Shown: piece by piece, positions 60,638 to 64,000 of the stretch | Position numbering within the stretch: the stretch's first letter is position 1 | Layout: every line of letters starts with the position of its first letter | NCBI GenBank assembly: GCA_009777245.1 | Contig: WRMF01000002.1 | Coordinates: 104,314 to 168,313, forward strand | Length of the DNA: 64,000 bases | Direction: 5' to 3' | DNA from: Betaproteobacteria bacterium | GTDB taxonomy: Bacteria > Pseudomonadota > Gammaproteobacteria > Burkholderiales > Rhodocyclaceae | Program-made: the position numbers and the translations under genes | The notes under the pieces: generated by a model | What the model was told of the DNA's origin: nothing | Databases searched by the model: none | Seen by the model: the letters and a program-made list of their open reading frames with translations, nothing else

Positions 60638-61821
60638 TTTGAGAAATCCTCATACGAGATGACTCTGTCCACGCCGCTTGCGAGGTCAATCTGTTCCGGT
60701 GGCAGGTATTGCATTTTGTGGGTGTGGTAAATCACGGTTACGACAGGATGAAGGAGATCACCCTCGTTCTGGTCGCGCACAACGGCAAGCCTGCCGCTTT
60801 CCAAACGCACCAGCGAGCCTGCCGGATAAATGCCGATGGCGCGGATAAAACTGTGCACCAGTTTCGGGTCAAAATGAAATTCGCTCCATTCCAGCATCTT
60901 TTTCATGGCTTCCGAGGGACGCAACCCCCGGTGATAAACACGATTGGAAGAAATAGCGTCATAAACATCCACGATGGACGACATTTTTCCGTAGATGGAT
61001 ATTTCATCACCTTTTAGCCTCTTCGGGTAGCCGCTGCCGTCGTAACGCTCATGGTGCTGCGCCGTAACTTGCACGGAGATAGCGGAGACGTTGGGCGCTT
61101 TTTCCAGAATCTCAACGCCGTGTGTCGCATGCAGCTTCATGTGTGTAAATTCCGAACTTGTGAGCGAACCCGGTTTGTTGAGAATGGAATTGGGAATCCT
61201 GGCTTTGCCTATATCGTGCATCAATGCGCCCAAGGCCAGATCGCGAATAATCTCGCGCGACATACCGAGCTTGCGCGCGAAAGCTATCATCAACGCGCAG
61301 GAAGAAACGGAGTGCTCAAAGGTATAGGTGTCGTGCCGTTTCAGGGCGGTGAGCGGCAACATGGCGCTCTGGTTCGCTAAGATGGAGTCAATCATGCTCT
61401 CCGTAAGCGGCATCATGCGATCTATTTCGATCTGCGCGCCCATGCGGACGCTCTGCATCAGGTTTTGAATGACCTGGTTGGTCTCGGTATGCAGCTTGCG
61501 GGCGCGCGGCGCTTCCGCCTTGATGCTGCCGCGTATCGGCTCTACAAATCTTGCAATGTCCTCGCGCTCTTCGGCAATGGTTTCCATCTGCTGCTGCAGA
61601 GTCCCTTCGACCTCTTCCACAGTGCGCGCATGGGATAGATCAAGGCCGCGCTCCGTATCAATGTAAAGCTCCTTTATGCCCAAGCTGCGGATTTTGGCAA
61701 TCCTCGCCCTCCCGTCCACAAGGAAGGTATTGGTCAGAAAGGGGTGCTCCATCCAACCGCAATTCAGGTCATGCACATACATGCCCGGAACCAGGTCTTC
61801 AACGGAAATTTTCTTGATCAT
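60601..61821 (-). CDS. HD-GYP domain cyclic-di-GMP phosphodiesterase
   Basis: A 406-residue protein with an N-terminal DUF3391 domain (IKKISVEDLVPGMYVHDLNCGW) and an HD-GYP domain (about 145-340): ALMHDIGKARIPNSILNKPG (HD), HATHGVEIL, QHHERYDGSGYPKRLKGDEI (GYP) and YDAISSNRVYHRG. It should hydrolyse c-di-GMP. I set the start at 61821 from the family N-terminus; no strong ribosome site is visible. It overlaps the next gene's start. Confidence 0.92.
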   Translation of the reverse strand: MIKKISVEDLVPGMYVHDLNCGWMEHPFLTNTFLVDGRARIAKIRSLGIKELYIDTERGLDLSHARTVEEVEGTLQQQMETIAEEREDIARFVEPIRGSIKAEAPRARKLHTETNQVIQNLMQSVRMGAQIEIDRMMPLTESMIDSILANQSAMLPLTALKRHDTYTFEHSVSSCALMIAFARKLGMSREIIRDLALGALMHDIGKARIPNSILNKPGSLTSSEFTHMKLHATHGVEILEKAPNVSAISVQVTAQHHERYDGSGYPKRLKGDEISIYGKMSSIVDVYDAISSNRVYHRGLRPSEAMKKMLEWSEFHFDPKLVHSFIRAIGIYPAGSLVRLESGRLAVVRDQNEGDLLHPVVTVIYHTHKMQYLPPEQIDLASGVDRVISYEDFSKWKIDPLPWLPA

Positions 61822-61961
61822 GTGACAAAGAGATAAACAGACATACGCAAAAAGTCGCCTTGCCATAAAAGGCAATACATGCGCATTTTAAACATGTTTC
61901 GGGCGGGGCGGTAGTAGCAGGAACCTGCTATCATTCATAATTTTGTTGGCGATATTCACTC

Positions 61962-62117
61962 ATGAATCTGCGGTTGCTTCTAATTTTACCCCTTGTGCTG
62001 GCTGCCTGCGGCATGAAGGGCGCGCTGGAACGGCCTTCCGGCCCCGTGCCGCCGCCTCTGTACGATCAAATCTTTGGCGATAAGGGACATCTGGAAGAGG
62101 AGGGAAATGAACCATGA
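61962..62117 (+). CDS. lptM: LptM-like small lipoprotein
   Basis: A 51-residue lipoprotein: MNLRLLLILPLVLAAC with the lipidated cysteine at 16, then GMKGALERPSGP, the usual short conserved patch. LptM (YifL) stabilises the LptDE translocon that inserts lipopolysaccharide. It lies directly before lysA with a four-base overlap (ATGA), as in many proteobacteria. Confidence 0.85.
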   Translation: MNLRLLLILPLVLAACGMKGALERPSGPVPPPLYDQIFGDKGHLEEEGNEP

Positions 62118-63385
62118 CTTTGCCGGGTTCTCCATTTTTTGCCATGCGGGAAGGCGTCCTTAATGTGGAAGAAATCCCGCTGCCGGACATTGCGGCGCGA
62201 TTCGGCACTCCCTGCTATGTATATTCCCGCGCCGCCCTGCTTGATCGGTTTTACGCCTGCCGGGCGGCCCTTGACAATCATCCGGCGGGAAAAGACAGCC
62301 TGGTCTGCTATGCGGTCAAGGTCAATTCCAATCTGGCGATACTGAATCTTTTCGCGCGTTTGGGCGCGGGGTTTGACATTGTTTCCGGCGGGGAGTTGAA
62401 GCGAGTATTGGCGGCGGGCGGCAAGGCCGATAAGGTTGTATTCTCCGGTGTGGGCAAGAGCGAATCGGAGATGGAGCAGGCGCTTGACGCGGGTATTTTT
62501 TCCTTCAACATTGAATCCGCCTCTGAACTGGAACGATTGAACCGGGTCGCCGGACGACTCAGCAAGATTGCGCCGGTCAGCCTGCGGGTAAACCCGGATG
62601 TTGATCCGAAAACCCATCCCTATATCGCAACCGGCTTGAAGACAAGCAAGTTCGGCGTTTCCATGGATGATGCCCCCGGCCTCTACGCTCGCGCCGCAGA
62701 TTTGCCTAATCTGACGGTACGCGGCCTCGGCTGCCATATCGGCTCGCAGATTACCAATCCTCTGCCTTTTGCCGAGGCGCTGGAGCGTCTGCTTGATTTG
62801 ATGGAACGTCTGGAAAAACAGGGAATAGCCATTCATCACCTTGATCTGGGCGGCGGGTTTGGCATCCCTTATCGATCGGAAGAAACAGCAGTCAGTTTCA
62901 TGGCTTTCCTGACACCTCTCCTTCAACGTTTGCAACAAACCGGCAAAGGGCGCACCATCGTTCTGGAGCCGGGGCGCAGTCTGGTAGGTAATGCCGGTCT
63001 GTTGCTCGCAAAGGTGGAATATCTGAAAACAGGCGCGGAGAAAAACTTTGCCGTTGTTGACGCCGCGATGAATGATTTATTGCGCCCCTCGCTTTACGGG
63101 GCATGGCACGAGATTGTGCCGGTTTCATCCGGCGGGACGGAAGCCATTTATGATGTCGTCGGCCCGATTTGCGAAAGCGGCGATTTTCTGGGACAAAACC
63201 GGAAGCTGGCGGTTAATGAAGGCGATTATCTCGCGGTTCTTTCGGCGGGGGCGTATAGTTTTGCCATGAGTTCCAACTACAATTCCCGCCCTCGCGCCGC
63301 CGAAGTCATGGTGGACGGCAAGGATGCAGTCTTGATCCGCCGCCGGGAGACGGTGGAAGAATCCTTCGCGCTGGAAATGATATAG
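62114..63385 (+). CDS. lysA: Diaminopimelate decarboxylase
   Basis: Last step of lysine synthesis, PLP-dependent, 423 residues. The PLP lysine is in VCYAVKVNSNLAIL, with FSGVGKSESEM, HIGSQITNPLPF, EPGRSLVGNAG, and the CESGDFLG motif near the end. It overlaps lptM and is followed by a repeat-rich gap. Confidence 0.96.
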   Translation: MTLPGSPFFAMREGVLNVEEIPLPDIAARFGTPCYVYSRAALLDRFYACRAALDNHPAGKDSLVCYAVKVNSNLAILNLFARLGAGFDIVSGGELKRVLAAGGKADKVVFSGVGKSESEMEQALDAGIFSFNIESASELERLNRVAGRLSKIAPVSLRVNPDVDPKTHPYIATGLKTSKFGVSMDDAPGLYARAADLPNLTVRGLGCHIGSQITNPLPFAEALERLLDLMERLEKQGIAIHHLDLGGGFGIPYRSEETAVSFMAFLTPLLQRLQQTGKGRTIVLEPGRSLVGNAGLLLAKVEYLKTGAEKNFAVVDAAMNDLLRPSLYGAWHEIVPVSSGGTEAIYDVVGPICESGDFLGQNRKLAVNEGDYLAVLSAGAYSFAMSSNYNSRPRAAEVMVDGKDAVLIRRRETVEESFALEMI

Positions 63386-63491
63386 TCATTCCTTTGGATA
63401 AAGAGACAGGTAGGAGCGTGAAAATCCAGGAGATGATGCCTGAAATGCCGCAAGCTGGAGAGGGGAGCCTTGCTGCCACGCCCAATTACTC

Positions 63492-63629
63492 GTCATTCCC
63501 GCGAAGGCGGGAATCCAGCAAAGCCTTTCCGCTCCGATGGAGCGCCCGCATGGGAATGCCGCTATTGTTATGGAAACACATCGTTGCTGCCGATGCCGTA
63601 CTGGATTCCCGCCTTCGCGGGAATGACGA
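63492..63629. mobile_element. MITE-like element bounded by inverted dRS3-like repeats, second copy
   Basis: Inverted ATTCCC-N8-GGGAAT copies at 63495-63514 and 63605-63624, with the same outer sequence as the 18721-18892 element (right flank GACGATAAGGTTAGC, TCTGTGCGAAA). The interior (about 90 bases) differs. Parts of it lie in an open frame that gives FPRRRES, a known spurious product of this repeat. Confidence 0.7.
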
Positions 63630-63784
63630 TAAGGTTAGCGTCTGTGCGAAAGAGTGGCTACGCCTGATAGTCGGAGAGAGGATGGCGTAGGGGCGACCGG
63701 CGCTTCGCCCCTGCAGTTTCTCCCCCTATAAGTCTCGTTATTTGCAGAACCACTATAACCGGAAAGCAGGCCGTTGCTCGTAAA

Positions 63785-63807
63785 TCCCTGCCATGAACGG
63801 CAGGGTT
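63785..63807. terminator. CCCTGCC-ATGAAC-GGCAGGG hairpin (weak terminator candidate)
   Basis: A 7-bp GC-rich stem, followed by TTTTA on the plus side. It lies 25 bases past the chemotaxis receptor's stop, though for that direction the T-run is poor. Confidence 0.45.
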
Positions 63808-63831
63808 TTACGACATGGTTTTGCAATGCCC

Positions 63832-64000
63832 TCAAACAACAAAACGCCCGGTTTCACCGGCGAGTTTTTCGGCTTCCGTCTTCAGATCGGCGGCGTTTTG
63901 CGACACGCTGTGAGTGATGCTTCCGGTCTCGTCTGCCACCTGCGCCGACGCCGCCACCTGTTGCGTCATTGATTGCGCCGATGAAGACTGTTGCCGCGTC
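63832..64000 (-). CDS. C-terminal tail of a chemotaxis receptor (methyl-accepting), start off the window
   Basis: Only the last 55 or so residues are present: RQQSSSAQSMTQQVAASAQV then ADETGSITHSVSQNAADLKTEAEKLAGETGRFVV, ending at a TGA at 63832-63834. Such alternating helical tails are typical of the cytoplasmic end of methyl-accepting chemotaxis proteins. The frame continues to base 64000. Confidence 0.75.
   Translation of the reverse strand, partial: TRQQSSSAQSMTQQVAASAQVADETGSITHSVSQNAADLKTEAEKLAGETGRFVV

Noticed and set aside
63394..63690. An open frame after lysA containing FPRRRES
   Set aside because: This is the known false translation of the dRS3-like repeat.

Overview
The window reads as a chromosome segment of a Gram-negative bacterium, most likely a betaproteobacterium (order not certain; Rhodocyclales-like is a guess). 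The reasons are classic gene orders: hfq-hflX-hflK-hflC-DUF2065-hisZ-purA, yceD-rpmF-plsX-fabH-fabD-fabG, lptB-rpoN-hpf-ptsN-hprK, tpiA-secG-tRNA-Leu, plus LptM-lysA. Coding density is high and the genes are moderately GC-rich, except for an AT-richer island near 20.3-22.8 kb.

Layout: 0-1.4 kb, a two-subunit acetoacetate/acetate-type CoA-transferase (subunit B cut by the window edge). 1.7-5 kb, a PhnD-like periplasmic binding protein translationally coupled to a HAMP-PAS-GGDEF-EAL protein, behind a pentanucleotide repeat. 5.2-11.4 kb, purA to hfq on the minus strand. 11.5-13.9 kb, flagellar fliS-fliT-fliK-fhlB-like genes. 14-18.6 kb, rpmF and early fatty-acid synthesis genes, ending at fabG without acpP. 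18.6-19.1 kb, a repeat-rich gap. 19.1-22.8 kb, a minus-strand cassette with a signal-less amidase, three paralogous lipoproteins, Hcp, an AraC regulator and an ABM monooxygenase, which I read as a candidate type VI secretion effector-immunity module. 22.9-30.5 kb, mutS, a NIF3-like protein, a DegS/AlgW-like protease, a diguanylate cyclase, tRNA-Leu, secG and tpiA. 30.6-36 kb, a giant autotransporter with its own sigma70-like promoter. 36.1-45.2 kb, tRNA-Ser, rlmD, a small acidic lipoprotein, hprK-ptsN-hpf-rpoN-lptB-recX-recA and a Nudix hydrolase. 45.5-51.5 kb, a ParDE-type toxin-antitoxin pair, a Sua5-type synthase and carAB. 51.6-55.9 kb, a 1432-residue fused 2-hydroxyacyl-CoA dehydratase activase-like iron-sulfur protein. 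56-64 kb, mnmC, a tandem kinase-fold protein, thrH, a coiled-coil exported protein, an HD-GYP protein, lptM-lysA and the tail of a chemotaxis receptor.

Cyclic-di-GMP turnover is well represented (a GGDEF-EAL protein, a GGDEF protein and an HD-GYP protein). The CoA-transferase and the dehydratase-activase-like protein suggest anaerobic or fermentative acyl-CoA chemistry. Many gaps between genes carry short perfect palindromes and dRS3-like repeats (ATTCCC-N8-GGGAAT); two of them sit where familiar gene clusters are interrupted (after fabG and after tRNA-Leu). The most interesting region is the amidase/triple-lipoprotein/Hcp cassette. All functional names rest on reading motifs and gene order; no database search was run.
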